This document shows, piece after piece, positions 44,201-59,200 of a DNA stretch of 64,000 nt (positions are counted from its first letter, which is position 1; every line of letters begins with the position of its first letter). A program made the translations under genes and the position numbers. This DNA is from Callaeas wilsoni. Lineage: Eukaryota > Chordata > Aves > Passeriformes > Callaeidae. Under the pieces are notes generated by a model, which saw only the letters and a list, made by a program, of their open reading frames with translations, was not told the DNA's origin and searched no databases. The stretch covers positions 1 to 64,000 of the forward strand of contig VWPU01018612.1 in the NCBI GenBank assembly GCA_013398955.1. The letters are read 5' to 3'.

Positions 44201-47200
44201 CTTATTATCTCTACTCCTTCTGGCATACTCAGCTCTTGACTATACACGATTTTGGAAGACAGAGTAAGCCAGCTGGTGCTCTGAAGGTTTGCTCTACAGG
44301 CCTGATACTTTTGAGTGAAAGGTGATTGGATCTTCTCTGGATCTGGTGAAGAATACAATTCCTCTGTTTGTGCTGCTTCTTCAGGTGGATTTGCACCTAT
44401 CTTTTCATCTAAAAAAAAGTTTGCATTGTTAATTTTAAAAGATCAAAGATAAGAAGTAATTTTACTCACCTTAATAGTTCCAAAAGAGACAGACAAAACC
44501 TGACTAAAAATTTTACATTAATTTCAATGAAATGCATTCTCATGTTCAGATTTACAGAGAAACGCTAGGACAACTCACATTAAATACTTCTGAGATTCTA
44601 GAACTGTTGAGACGTTATAAAACAATCACAGTGTCCTGGGTTGCAGTGTAGTCTATTACCATCTTCAGGAGCTGTTAAAACCAGGTGGGGCTGTGTCCCT
44701 TGCCTCCTCTCTCGGGACTATCTTCTGCTAATGGGCCAGCTGTCGAAACCAGGTGGGGCAGGGTTCCTTATCTCTCCCATGCCCCATCCTCCCTCTAGGG
44801 GGGATATCTCCTGTTAATGGGCCATCTAGTCTCACCACATGACTGACAAAATTGCATCATCCCATTGTGAGATGCTCTGCCCAGAGGGAGGAACCAAGCA
44901 TCCCATCCTGAATATAAGCTAAGATTTCGAACACCAGAGGCAGCCCTTACCTACTGGATTCCCAGAGGACATGAGCGACCACTTGACCTTCAGGTGAAGA
45001 CCAGACCTTTTCTACAGGATCACTGCTTCAACAGAACCATCTTCAGCAGAACTCTGGAGGACTGCAGCCACCATTTTATTGGACTGCTACCAACACCCTG
45101 ACTGACAGGGTGTCAGGTTGTATCCTGGCTCTGTCAGTGGTTTCTTTTTGTACTATTGCATTTACTTTAGTTTTTCCTATTAAATTGTACTTCTGACTTG
45201 GAGCTTCTCACTGGTTTTGCTTTCAAACCAGTACACACAGTATAACCAGAAAGACCAAAACTGCAGTCAAAAAGGTATGTATGTGGCTATCCACTGAAAA
45301 TAAAGTTTCACTAAGCACAGAATACCTGCAGCTAGAGAAAATTAATTTAAGACCTTCATGTCTTAGCTTACGAATTGGTGAAACTTATTTTTCAGAGAAG
45401 TTTTAGCAACAGCTATTTTATTCCTGAAAACATAGCCTCGCAGAATATGTGATACAAATGCTTCCCTTTTTTAATAAAAATAGCTGAAGTATGAAATTGA
45501 TGGAAATGGAACATGAAAATTTCCAACAGATTTGCTGAAAAGCCTTATCAGTAATTTCCTCATCACATAAGTGCATCACAAAATTTAGATCTTCATTATT
45601 CTTACTAACTTATAAGGTAATTGCAAGAATACTTCTCTCATTTGAAAGCAACAGTTAATTTAGTTTAAATGAAATGTGCATTATAACAGATTCCTCTGGT
45701 AAGTGGAGAGTATCAGATTTATGTTTTCTTAAAATCTTTAAATGTTAACAGAAGACTACCAAAGTGCATCTTACCTTTCCTTAAAACATTATAGTTTTAG
45801 AGGTAGTTTGGCAGTTTGAAGGAGAACCAGTAGATTTCAGAATGTCAAAATTGTTTATGAGTGTAATGGCACCACTGATGCTTAGGTGCTTCAGATTACA
45901 GTCCAATTTAAAACATAAGCATAAACTCGAAAACTGCAGAACAAAAACTTCCAAAAAGCAAAACAGTCTAACTGTTAGACTGTATTAAAGCCAGTTAAGG
46001 ATATCTGGCCTTAGAAACCACAAAAAATACCAAACTCTGGGCTCAGGCTGAACTGAAGAGCTTTAGCAATCAGAAGATTAAGTAACCAAGAAGGAATGGT
46101 TTTGATAAAATCTTGTAATCAACTGCAGAATCTTTTCAAAAAGATGAAATACAATTTAGATTACACTAAACCAGCAGATATTCATTAGACAGCAGCTTTT
46201 TAAAAAGAAAACTATAAGAAAGAGGGCTTACCTATTGAGACAGGAATTGACTTCAAATGTAAATGCCACATATGTAGTAATGAATGGTTTTGTGTGTACT
46301 CTATCACTATTAAGTAGAATTTTTCAGAGAATCCATTCTGCTGGTTTCCTGGTAAAATTGAGAACAGGAAGATCTTAGGGGTTATTCACCTGAAGGCAAA
46401 ACTAAATTCTACTGGCTGGCAAATAATCACATTAAGCTAACATGAACTAATACCGAAATGCAATGGTCTGACTCTATCTGTTACATTAGTTTCCTCAGTT
46501 TTTTATCACAACCAACAAACACTACAATTACAGGTACACTCATGTAAGAACTGTCAATGTTTTGTTTCAGAGACAATATATTTGCCTGACTTTGCTATGT
46601 TTAAAGTTAGATGCCATACTGTACTACCAGTACAGTATAGTCTAGAACACAAGAGATACAATGCTTCTTCCTAAGAATTTACTTGCTCTAATTTTACACA
46701 AAGAGAAGAGGACATGAGTTGTACTATCAATAGATGCCCGTTTCTGGAGGGTCCACCCAGGTATTCTTTACCCTTCATATCAAAGTCAACCCGTTAGGAC
46801 CAAGAAGGAGTAGTTAATTTAGGGACTCTTTTTCTCCCCACGATTCCTCTGACTCTTTAGGTGTGTGTATAAAACACAGTCAAGAATAAGCTGTATTTGC
46901 CTTGTGCTTTTCACATTGCAGTGTGGGAAAATTTATGTGAATTTTTTCTTTTTAAAAACAACATCAGATAACTACCTTCATGCATTATTAAAGACGAAAG
47001 AAAAAAGTACCAGAAAATACTTCCAAATTAGAATGCATTCAAATGATATAGTTCTAATTTAACAGTTTTTCAAAGGGTTCATTTAGCCCAATTTCTCACA
47101 TCGATGGCATGCAGCAAGCTATATAGACTTTCAGAACACATACAGAGGTATACACTTGTCTAAGATCAAATATTTCCATATTTCTTTAAAAATTCTTTCT

Positions 47201-50200
47201 GTATATCAAACTCAAGATGTAAACATATAATTATGCTGTAGAGTAACACTTTTTTTATTCTCTGTTTTGTTTCTAATCTTCAACATCTCATTTGCATTTT
47301 TTGAGCTCCACTGAGGGCTGGGATTGTCTCCACTACTTCAAATCTCTTTCACAGGTAGAAACAGACAATTTCCAAATAATCACTATGTATATCCAGTTCA
47401 GGTAGTATTTCCCTAGGTTCCTTTGACACTTTTCCACAACTCTCCTTCCTTTCATTCAGGACTCCATTTAGTACAGCAGATGACCTGGTACCACAAACTT
47501 TACTCTGACCCCTTTTTCCCCCTACATTATTTCATTGAAACGGAACAATGTGATGCTTATACAACCGACTAACTGAGGCACTCCACCAAGGAAAACTAAT
47601 CATTTATTCCAGAGCAATTCAGATCTGTTCAAGGACCTACAAATCCACACACCACTCATAGTATTACAGTGAGAAGGAATTGTTTGGCCTGCCATTTGTT
47701 ATACCATGGAAAGCCTGAGGAGCAGTATTCAGCTGACATAAAGAAAGAGCATCCACCATGAAAGGATACAGTAAGTTTCGTCTGTGTCATACCCTACAAC
47801 TACAGGCTTCACATTTAAAACCCTTTCCCTCTTCATGTAATGGACTGTTTAATATAGGACACAATGGGTATCTTGTGATTTAAACTACTTGATCTAAAAT
47901 TTGGTTGCACACAACCCAAAGAAAGTGAAACACCCATGAGTTTCATTAGACTAGATGTTCTTCTGAAGATCTCACATTAAGGTATTTGACATTAAAATGA
48001 CAAAAGCCATTCAACAAGTTCTTTTTCTTCTGTGGAATGAAACACAAAACACTGTCTCCAATGTTCTACGAAAAAAAATTCTTTACCAGACTCTGATAAA
48101 TTGCTCTTCTTTGAAGGCATTTCCTTCTCCTGGTTATTTAAAATAAAGTCTTCTTGAAAAACATGGAATAATTGTGTTTTCCGGCCATGCTAAGAAAGTA
48201 AAAATACATAAGAAGTGAACATCCTGCTGTATACTTTTCAAGATTGCTCTCTAACACAGGAGCTTTTAACTTGGTAAGTTAAATACAACAGAAGACTCCT
48301 CAGGAAAATGTACCTTCATTACTCACATTCTTTTCATTTACAGGTACTTCTGAAAACAAGTACACATCAAGAACAGTCTAAGTATCCCAAATTTACCTCA
48401 TGGAGAGCTACGGGTACCGCCTTTATTATTAACACTTTTTCAAAAGCTAATTATGGCATAAAATGAGTATAGCAAAAGATCTTACAAGCTCTGTGATGGC
48501 ATCCAGTTCAATGATACATCCCGGGCGAGCTGTAGATTGCTGACTTATGATGTTAAAAACTTCACCGACATATTTCTGTTTGAAAAGAATCAGGGGGGTG
48601 GTCTTGTTAACTCTTGTGCATTTCTGTAGCACAACCTTCTAGAGAGGTGCAACATTACTATGCAAATGTTAACTAAAGCATTAAATATAGACTAGTTGTG
48701 ATTCAGTAAGAACACAGGTAACATTCCCTGTTTTATGAAGAGCACATTTGGTTTTGATGGCTGAAAGGTGAGAAGAGTATCTGGAAAGACCCATATGCAG
48801 CAATTTATTGTCCTTTCCCCAAAAGCTGCATTGTTGTCTCAACTTTTCCTTAGGATGGCAATGCACTCATACAGTTATTATTCCTTGTAGTGCAAGCACT
48901 TCACAGATATTTCCCAATCAAATCTTGGCCTGCCTCAATATGCAGAGTTTTAGATGAAATGAAATACAGTATGGCTAAAAAAAAGCTTTACCTAATCTGT
49001 TTATACAAGCAGAATCATCTGTGAAATCCTCAGCAACCAGCTTAGTCAGTCACCAACAAGTCTGAGCCTAGTGCAACTGAATGAAGTTGTAACATGCACA
49101 AACCTGAGATGGCTTTTCACTTACAGAAATTTCTGGATTGGAGAGCTCACACAGAAGTTTCTTAGCATCTATTACAGCTTGATATAATCTTAAATGCTGT
49201 CCGTCACTAGCCACAAAGCAGGCACTTGGAGAATTACAATATGCACCTGAAAAGCAGGAAAGTAGCAAGTGCTCAAATATTCAAACATCATATTGCTTCC
49301 TTTTTTTTTGACAACAGGCAATTTCAAAGTTATGATGAAAAATAATACAGCATAAAAAAAAAAATCTGTTAACTTCTATTCACAAGAAAGAACTACAAAG
49401 TTTAAAGCTGCACTTCGCAACCAAATCAAAGTATATGAAAGGAAATAAGAACTCTATTTGCAAACTAGAGCTAAATCTCCCTTGGCTTTTAATCTTCAGC
49501 ACGCGCTGAAGTATGCACTGGTATCTAAGAACTTTACTGCATAAGCTCCTAAAATATCAAACACATAAAACAGAAGAACATAGCAACTCTTCACACAGGC
49601 ATAAAGAATTCCCAAGTACCAGCAGCTTGAAAACTTGTGAAATAAAGGACCCATGCTTAACGTTTTTTCCAGTATATTCAAGTATATCTGTATTATCTAT
49701 TTAAGAGTATTATTAGGTTATATTAATTTTGTTCTAGAACATTTCACTGATCAGAAAATGAAACTCACCAAGGCAGTAGCTGGGTATAAGTGTGGGCAGC
49801 CATGCAACATTAGAAAAAGCTGAAACATGAAGAGAATTGATCCGAGCAAGTTCAGAAACTCCACCAGAAAAGGACAAAGGCCCAACAGGATCTACTCTCC
49901 AAAGAATAAGTTCACTGTAAACAGCGTTGGGATCCTGGGATGTCACATTTGCATTGCCTCTACTCTGAGGTCTTACTGGTGACTCCTGAGACTTGAAAGA
50001 ATCATTTGCCTCTATTGCTTTCTCAACATCTGGTGAAATTAGAGCATTGTGATGTGAGGTTGTAAGCAGCAGTGGTAACACTGAGTGGCAAGCCAAGTCG
50101 TTAAGATGAAAACGGTGCCCACAGTATCGGGATTTGTGTGAAATACTGAGTACAGTTGAAAAAGCAGATTCTTCAGCAAAACTCACTAGCCACTGGTTCA

Positions 50201-53200
50201 GTGACCCATCTGCATGTTTGGAAATCATCATAACATTAGGTGTGAAGATACTTAGTTTTAAACTGTTGGTTGATTTACTGTGTCCAGAAGAGATAAGCAT
50301 AGATGAAGATCGTGTAAGGCCAGGAGGCTTTTGTTTGCCTTGTTGAATAGCTAAGTCAACATTTTTGGTACAAGCATACATCACTATACTTCTGCAAAGA
50401 GAGTTTGCATCACCTGTTGGAAATGCAACAGGAATTCTTGAGACAAATGACACCTGCAATTTTAAGAAAGAAGGAGTAAGTATTAGAGTTCCCATCATAC
50501 TTCTCACTGAACAGCAATGGAAAATGCAGGAGGAATAAAGTACCTGCACCTGGCGAAACATGCCAGGCTGGTATTCATCTAGCCAGTCCACATGCCACAC
50601 CAGCAGGGAGCCATCCATAGGATGTATACTGAAGAGCATGTCAGCATTTTTACTCCATTCAGAAAGCAGAACTTCAATTTCATGATCAAAAATAGCAGAG
50701 GATAAAGGAACAAGGCTTGAATACGGACCAGCTTTCTCATCACCTAGTTCCTTCTTTTCATGGTTTCCTTTTTGTTCATCTCCATTTTCATCAGCTTCTA
50801 AAATACACAGAGATATATATATATAGATATATATCTAATATTCAAAATCGGAAGTATAACACAAGCAGTGTTATTCAGGCACTGAAGCTGATTTCAGGCC
50901 TTTTATAAGACACTCATATGAGAACTAATTTAAAAGGATGAAGATTATAACCATAAATCTTCTAATGGAGCTCAGTGTCTAACAAACCGAAATAGCTTAT
51001 GCTGCACCTTAATTTGAAGTATTTTTCTTTTCCCCTGTTTTATACAAATTTTTGCATGCATAGACAGAACAAAGGCAACAATCTCCAGAATGTATATATT
51101 CAAATTAATTGACTGTATTATGTTATAGAATAAAGCTATTTAAATTACCTCTACATTCATATCTAAAAAAAGTTAATTCTAAAGTTGCTTCCTTAATATT
51201 TAAGTAACACTTTCATCCGAAGGCCTTCAGTCAAGCCTAGTTAAATAATATAGTTTTCAGCATATACAACTCAAAATATCTGGAACAACCATAAAAATAG
51301 AAATCAGAATTTCTAGATACATTTTTTTTAAAGTCACTTAGATACTTTCAGTGCAAGGGAAGAAAATGCATTGAAATGCTATTGTAATCTAGTCTGTATC
51401 CTCACATGTCAAGTTGCCCATCTCTTACTTCCCCTGAGGGGAACATTACAAATTACTTTATAAACTGAAAGCCATTTCTCTATGTGACATATGTTTATAC
51501 GACTTTTACCTTCTTCTGATCTGCCACCCATTTGATTAGAATCCTCAGTATTAGTTTCAGGAGAATGATGTTCAAAACTCCTTTTAAGTTGTTGCAAAAA
51601 CACTTCCATAGATAAGGTAAAATGAAGTTCTTTGTTGTTTAGCCAGTGTACAACAAAAGGTCCACTCTTTTCTTCATTTTCACCAAGACTTAGAGATGTG
51701 ATAGAAGGGAGTAGAGGAATATCTACCAGAAAAAGATATTGACATTTTTGAGAACTAAATAAGTTTGGTCAAAAAATAATTTTACAGAAACTGTTTTTAA
51801 GCAGAAACCCCACAATGAAAAAAACTAAATCTAAGTGTATTGCCACTTGTCATTCCTTTCACCAACACCATCTCCTTTGAGGTTTGTTCCACACAGAGGT
51901 TCTTTGGTATGCTTACATTAGGATAACAGTAGAGTCCTGCAATATTGTATCTCCTTGATGTAACACTGTCCATACAGGTTAATTTACCTTTTTTTGCTAC
52001 TCAGTATGACCCAAATCATTTAAGCATAATTTCCCAACATTTAGTCCACAATGGATGCTGCAGTAGATATACACTGTAACCAAAGACCATAGGCTTATAC
52101 TAGAAAAAGCTAGTACAGAGACCAGACAATGCCCTCTGTAACACCACCACAAAACCCCAGGAGTTCTGGTTCTGATACATTCTGTTAATACACATTGCTA
52201 TTTGATGGTATTTGGTGTCCTATGTTGCTGTGAAAAATAAAGCAGTAATGACAAAGTGTGTGACAGAAGCAAGGATCAGACTGCTGCAGAGTAACAAACT
52301 AAATTAAGCAAGGCTAAAAAGCAGATAGGTCATTTACGGCAATTTCCTCAAATGCGTAATACAGCAACATGTTAAAATCTCAAACTGCATATAATTCCCA
52401 CCTAGTAGTCTCCTCTCCTTTAGCTCCCTATCCCTTCAGCATTACTTAAATTCCACGTCGTGGGAGATGAAATACTTTTCACTCAAAATCCGTTGTTTTT
52501 ATCAAAATCAGCAATGGGTTTGAATTACTAATCCTCCAACCTAACCAAAGAAAATTGTAACTGAGAGCACAGAGATAAAAAGCAAGGAGCACCATGACAA
52601 CTAGCAATTTTTTTGTGGGGAAGGGATACAGCAGGGGAAGACGGCAAAAGCAGCACAGCTCATTTAATAAATACAGTCTATCTTCCTACACAGGCCAATG
52701 CCAGTCTCAAAAGTATCATTATACATCTGGCAAGTAACAGAACCTGGAGGCAAAAATTCTGTTGACACCTTTTGGAACATGCAGCTACAGTAAATATGAA
52801 TAAAGTGAACTAGAAAGATTACCTTTTGGATTAGATTATAAATCTATGTGCTTTTTGAGTATTTATCAAAGTCACTAAAGAAATCACTTTTTTCCAATTT
52901 CCATCTAAAACTACCAGCTTCTAAATGATGTTCAGCTCTGGACATTATTCTTAGTGAATTTCTATTTGCTTCATAAATCACAATCACTCGTCCCAGAAAA
53001 CTTCTGAAGTCTTTGAATTCAGTAACTTTTTTCTGAAATTGACTAGAGACAAATTTGTCCTAGTAACCACTGCTTATTCCTTTCACTGAATTCCACCCAG
53101 GCTGAACACCAGAAAAATTAAAATCGTAGTATAAAAGTAGGTCTCAAGGATTTTTGTATCATATTATATTTATTCTTATATAAATATATATGAGAGCATT

Positions 53201-56200
53201 AATCTTCAAAATATGAAGTGAATGAGAGAAAGCTGTTTTGGCTTTAGTTTTTATCAAGTACTTTAAAATGTTGTAGTAATGACAAATTTTTAAATAAGGG
53301 ATCACAAACCAATTTGCTTTAAATCGAATGAAAGGAAATACAATTAGGTTTTTGGATTAAATTTAATTTCAAAAGGGCAAACAAAGCCTACTTAAAGAAT
53401 TTGGTTAGACTGAGGTAAAGACTTGACTGTGAGGGAGAACATGTATTTCTTCAAATCAAGATTTAAAATGCGAAAGTTACTTCAGAAGTTCTGCATTAAA
53501 GAACAACCTGTTATCCTCCAACCTACTGAGTTAAAAGACCAAGCAATTCAAAAGACATTATCAAAACAGATATCGATTTATAGGCAACATAAAAAGAATA
53601 CAAGACTAGAAAGGCCAAAGACAAATTTTAAGTACCTAATCTTTCCAATCTTTTTCAAATTTATTTTTATCCTCATTCTATGAGTTTGTTGCCTGCATAT
53701 TTATACGGCAAAGTCTATCAAATGCAAAATTAAAGTTTGCATAGCTGTGCTGGTTTTAGCTGGGGTAGTTAATTTTCTTCACAGTGTCTGGTACTGGACT
53801 GTGTTTTGAATTTGTGCTGGACACAGGGTTGATAACACAGAGCTGTGTTTGTTATTGCTGCGCAGGGCTTACCCAGAGCCAAGGCCTTTTCTGCTGTCCA
53901 TGCTGCCATGCTGGTGAGGGAGTTGAGAGTGCATGGGAGGCTGGGAGGAGACACAGCTGGGACAGGTGACCCAACTGACCAAAGGGATATTCCAGACCAT
54001 ATGACACTGTGGTCAGTATATAAAGTGGGGAGAGGAAGGAAGAAGAGGGAAAGTTTGAAGTGATGGTGTTTGTTGTCCCAAGCCATCGTTAGGTGTGATG
54101 GGGCCCTGCGCTCCTTCAGATGGCTGAACACCTCCCCGCCCATGGGAAGCAGTGAACTCATTTCTTGTTTCACTTTGGTTTTGTGTGCAGCTTTTGTTTT
54201 CCCTACTAAATTAGTTTTACCTCAAGCCATGGGTTTTCTGGCTTTTACCCTTCTCATTCTCTCCCCAGCTCTGCTGGGAGTGAGCAAGCAACTGCCTGGG
54301 GCTTGGGTGATGGCTGGGTTAAACCATGACATTAGCTATTCTGTATTAAAAAAAAGAAATGCATTAAGTGTAGATAAAAAAAGATGGTCAAAGATTATGT
54401 GCTAGCCTCATGAAAAGGTGAGCTAGCTCACTGTGCAATCTGAAGAGGAAAAAATACAAAGATCTACAAATCTCCAAGAAGCTTTCAAGAAAATTTCCTG
54501 TGTGACACTGGGTAGTAATGAGCAACGACTGGAGACTTTTCCTGTAGAAATAAAATGGTACTTATGGTACAGCACAAAACTGCAAGAAGGTTCCTTCTGG
54601 TAGGCTGGATGTGATTCTAGTCCTGTCTGTTAAAATATGAACCAATGAACTCAAAATGCTAAAGACTAATAGAGGAGAAAGTGTTTACCGCTTTGTTTGG
54701 CACAGCAGTGTTAATGGAAACCATTTGTTCTTTCCAATTATACCAAAGACTGTGTATCTATAAACATGAACTAATCATAAATGCCCTTAGCTGAAAATTG
54801 GCCTTTCAAACAAGGTTCAGTAGGAAGAGAAAAACAATACTATAAAACAGAGCTTAACTAGTTTAAGAAAATATTTACATAGTATGTTTGTTCATTAAGT
54901 CTAGACACAGAAAACCACATCAGAATTTTCATTAAAGGCCATTCAATATTGCATTTCTATTCAGATTTTCAGTGAGCAAAGACATGCTTCACTTTCAGCA
55001 TACACAAAGATAATAAAGACAGAAGTATCAGCAGCTATAAGGAATTTCCTCAACCCCTATCAACATGCTGTTCCAGTGCAAGGCAATATCGAAGTTTATG
55101 GAATGCGGGTGAAGGCATGTTTTGTTTGGTTCAGAGACAGAAATACAGGAATGTGTGGTTATTTCAATGTTTAAGTGTCAAGTGCTCACTTTAAGAAGCT
55201 TAGAAATTTTTTATTTTATCACTGTGTTCCCAGTATCATACACAATTCCCAGTAAATTTTAACTCCAGTTACAAGTACTTAGCTTTCTCCATCTTAGACA
55301 CTATTAACCTCACTTAAAATATGAACAAAATAAAAGACAGGACTACTGCAGAGGAAATTTATTCAAATAATTTCATTACTGTACAAAGTCCTTTCATGCA
55401 AAAATGAAACCAACATACTAGCAATTTTGCATGATCATATAAATACTGTACAAATACATCTGCTAAGTTTCCAGAGAGAACATATACCTAACAGCAACTG
55501 GAGTTCACTTCATAGCAAGGATTGCATTTCTTACCTGTGGCTGGATTGATACTGGCAGCAATATGGAAGTGGCAAAGGGCATTTGCATGAGGAGCGATGT
55601 TCCTGTGAGCTTCATGAGGATCTTGCTGATGCAGAGCATATCCAGTATGTGCTACAACAGCACCTGACCTCCTCCTTCCTCGTCGGAACTGCCTCCGGTT
55701 TAACTGCATGAAGAATAAGGTATCATTTAAAATCCTTTCAAAAAGAAAAAGCAGATTTAATCTGTGAGTGGTTTTCTAGGCACTAATGAATGCTATTTTT
55801 CAGCTTAAAAGCTAATTTATAGAAACAGTGGAGTTTCTTGCAAAATTAATTGTGTTGAGTCTGCAGTAGAGAGAAACCAGTGCCTTTAGATTTATTTATG
55901 AAGGCCCATAAAATACCTTCACGTAGTGATTACTTCATACTTCAATGCACAGACAATGTTCATACAGTTTTTACACTTACACAGAAAATACTCTTGTGTT
56001 TCATAACCATACGCCATGCTTATTCAGGATTCTGAACAAAGCAGCAAACCTGAGTAGTCTTGTTTCTGACTGAAAAACTGGATCCGTACTTTGGATCTAA
56101 TTACATCAGCACTTCAACACTCCTCAAAAAGGCGCAATGAGTTTTAAGGTCTTCCTCTTTTATACAAATACTTGTTTCCAACGGAAAGAATAATATTCAG

Positions 56201-59200
56201 TTTTTAAGACTGACTTACACAGTTCAAGCCTTTTGTGCTGTATACATCTATGTAAGCACCCAAAGGTACACAGAGGCACACGATTTGTATTAAAGATGGT
56301 GTTACGCTCCTGGCATTCCTTTTCACTTTGCTGTGCTTTGCATCTTTACACAGCGTTCTCGTGTCAAACAGTTTTCTCTCAATTCTCACGTAATTGCTGT
56401 TACCAATTTCTAATGTTTCCTCTTTTTTTCCACATGAACACAGAACTTTCTCCATCTTTCTCTTTTCTCTTCTCTTTGACTATTTTGTTTGCTCTGTTTA
56501 GCCTTTCGGCCTGTCATATTTTTCAGGTATGCTGTATGTGCTAAGAAAGCTAAATATATATCACTAATATATAATTTATATATATAATTTATCATGTAAA
56601 TATACATGCTAAAAATACATCACTCCATTAAGATGAAGACACACTGTCCACATACATTCTACATACCTTGGAAGCAGACCACTAATGCTACATTTTCTTC
56701 CTGATTCCCACTGGTTAGAAAACACTGTCTGGTAAGAATCACTTGCCTTAATACTTACAAGTAGTCTGCTCTGAGGACTTCAGCGGAAAGGCTATTTTTC
56801 TTCCCTCCATATTACTGTTTTTCCAGTTGCAGAAGTCAGAGAGAACATCCCACAACTTCAGAGGTAACCAGTGAGCCCCTACCATACGTTTTAAGGCAGC
56901 ATTACCTGTGGGTTTCACACAACCTATATATAATGTGTGCTCCGTACTGTTCCTAGCCCTTTGAACTAAATACTGCAAAGCATTCTTCTTCAGTCATCAG
57001 ACCAAAATAGCCAGTTGTGACTTTAAAACACTGTGTCTTCAATGTGATAAGCTCAGCAGAAGAGCTGTCAGCTTAGCCTGCCCAAGGAAGATTTCAAGGA
57101 AATTCATCCTTTCGTAATATTTTATGCATGTCTCTGGTACAGAGAATTTCAGCTTGTGACACATGTCTGAGTTACAAATTACAAATTTGTCTAAAATCAC
57201 AAGTTTGTACATGTGTTTATTCTCACTGTTCAGTTTCAATTCTTACCTCTAACGCACTCTGCACCTTTTCTTTATTCGAAATATTTCTCTTGAAGTTATT
57301 CGTGAAGTTCAGTACTCCACTCCAATTGCTGTATCCTCCCCCATACAATAGACTGTCATTGGGTAACAAAGTCTCTGCCCAGAGGCGACAAACGTTATCC
57401 TTACAGCAAGTCAGGAGTACATTGCAGACAGCACCACTAATGAAAGAAAATTTAAGGAGTGAAGAAGGGGCTAACTGTTACACAGTATCAAAATAAACCC
57501 ACAGTTCCAAACAGTTTTCCGCTACCAGTTTTTGGAATTGCACCAACTTATAGATACCAGCAAAAGAAAAACTCATCAATGCATTGTTAGGAAAATAAAT
57601 GATGTAGGAAAGGCTTTCCCCTCTGTTCAAGTATCTGACTATAAATTACCTCAAACATCATCACACAACAGTGCAACAGCAAATTGTGGATTTCAATTTA
57701 AAGAAAAATTCATACCCAGAATAGCAAAATTTATGTTTTTATCTTTTAAAGTCATTCACATAAAAAGCTAATAATAATATTCTTGATCCTTGATCTTAAT
57801 TCCAGATCTTACTGGTATCTACCACTTACAAAATCATATATTCGAAAGAGAGAAACTCAGGTAATACCAGAGATACAAAAGACAATACAAATCCATGAAT
57901 TTTTCTTAACTGCTATTTTTCCAAGTGTAACTTGTGTTAAATACATAGTTAAAAAATCCAATTACCCTATACTAGATACTGGAAAAAAATATGCAGATTA
58001 TCAGGTTTTCAGGTCATGTAAGTTCACAATTTAGCTTGAAAGCTATGACCAGACAGCAGCAAATTCCCTTTGGAATCATGGAGCAGGTAGATTTCCAAAA
58101 GTGACCTATATACTAAGAACTATAGCAATGGATTGAGGAAGAGTCTTAAAGACTGGTATGAAGAACAACATAAACTTGCTCCATACAAAGGTATGAAAAT
58201 TTGGCTACTGTTTGGAATAACCTGACAAAAAGATGGTTGCAGGCCACAAAACTGCTAATGCTATCTCAGTTTAAGATGTGAAAACTAGGGACCGGTCATT
58301 TTGGAATTATCTGAACACAACCCTAAAACCTCAAACTCAATTGAATTCAACTTCCAGATACTATTGCAGCATCTGGAAATACTATATGCTATTTCTGACA
58401 GAGGTCTAGCTTTGTACTAGGTAGAGAAACAAATGAAAAGACATGAAAATATTTGAATGTTTGTGAAAGAGGACTTCAAGTCACAGGACTTTTGCTCTGA
58501 TTCCATCAGGATAGAACAAGTTGGGATTAAATGCATGAATGGTCACCTAGTGCAATCAAAAAAAATGGAAAGAGACATGATTTTCCAAGAGCTGATTTTG
58601 TATTTAGTTCAATGCCTAAGTCCGTCTGTGAGACTTATCTTTCCAGTTCTCTCCCATGTAAGATGATACTTACAATCCTCTCAAGAGCAGAAATAGCATA
58701 AAACGCGCAGACACTCAATAACTGAAGTAAACCATACAATTGTGTGACTGTTGACTGTAGAGAGAGACAGACTGTACAGTTTGGAGGTTTTTTTGGGCCA
58801 TTTATGAACCTCGTGTTACTAGAACTACTGACCGTGGCATGAATTTACTGGTCTTTCTCCATGAAAATGCATTTACTGATCGAGGGTGAGCCAAATAAAC
58901 AAATGAAAAATCAAGTTCTTTTGCCTGGTTTTCTGGACTGGCACCAGGTGGTGTTACGGCTGATCGCCAGCTTTCTGTGTTGTACCATACTTTCACAAGA
59001 CAGTCATCCTGTAGAAAGACAAGAAAGGACAGTAAATAAGACCACCCTGCAAAAGAATATGATGCACTTCAAGTACTTCTGGGTACATCTCTCCAGGTTT
59101 CATTTTTCTTTGAAGTAAAATACTTTTCTGATCAGATAGAAACAGTTCCATAAATACAACTTCAAAACCTGATCTTAAAGAAAATACAGCAGCAGAGCTT

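Noticed and set aside
57128..57496. 122-residue plus-strand open frame
   Set aside because: It is the antisense shadow of the DMXL1 exon at 57247-57436 and its intron flanks.
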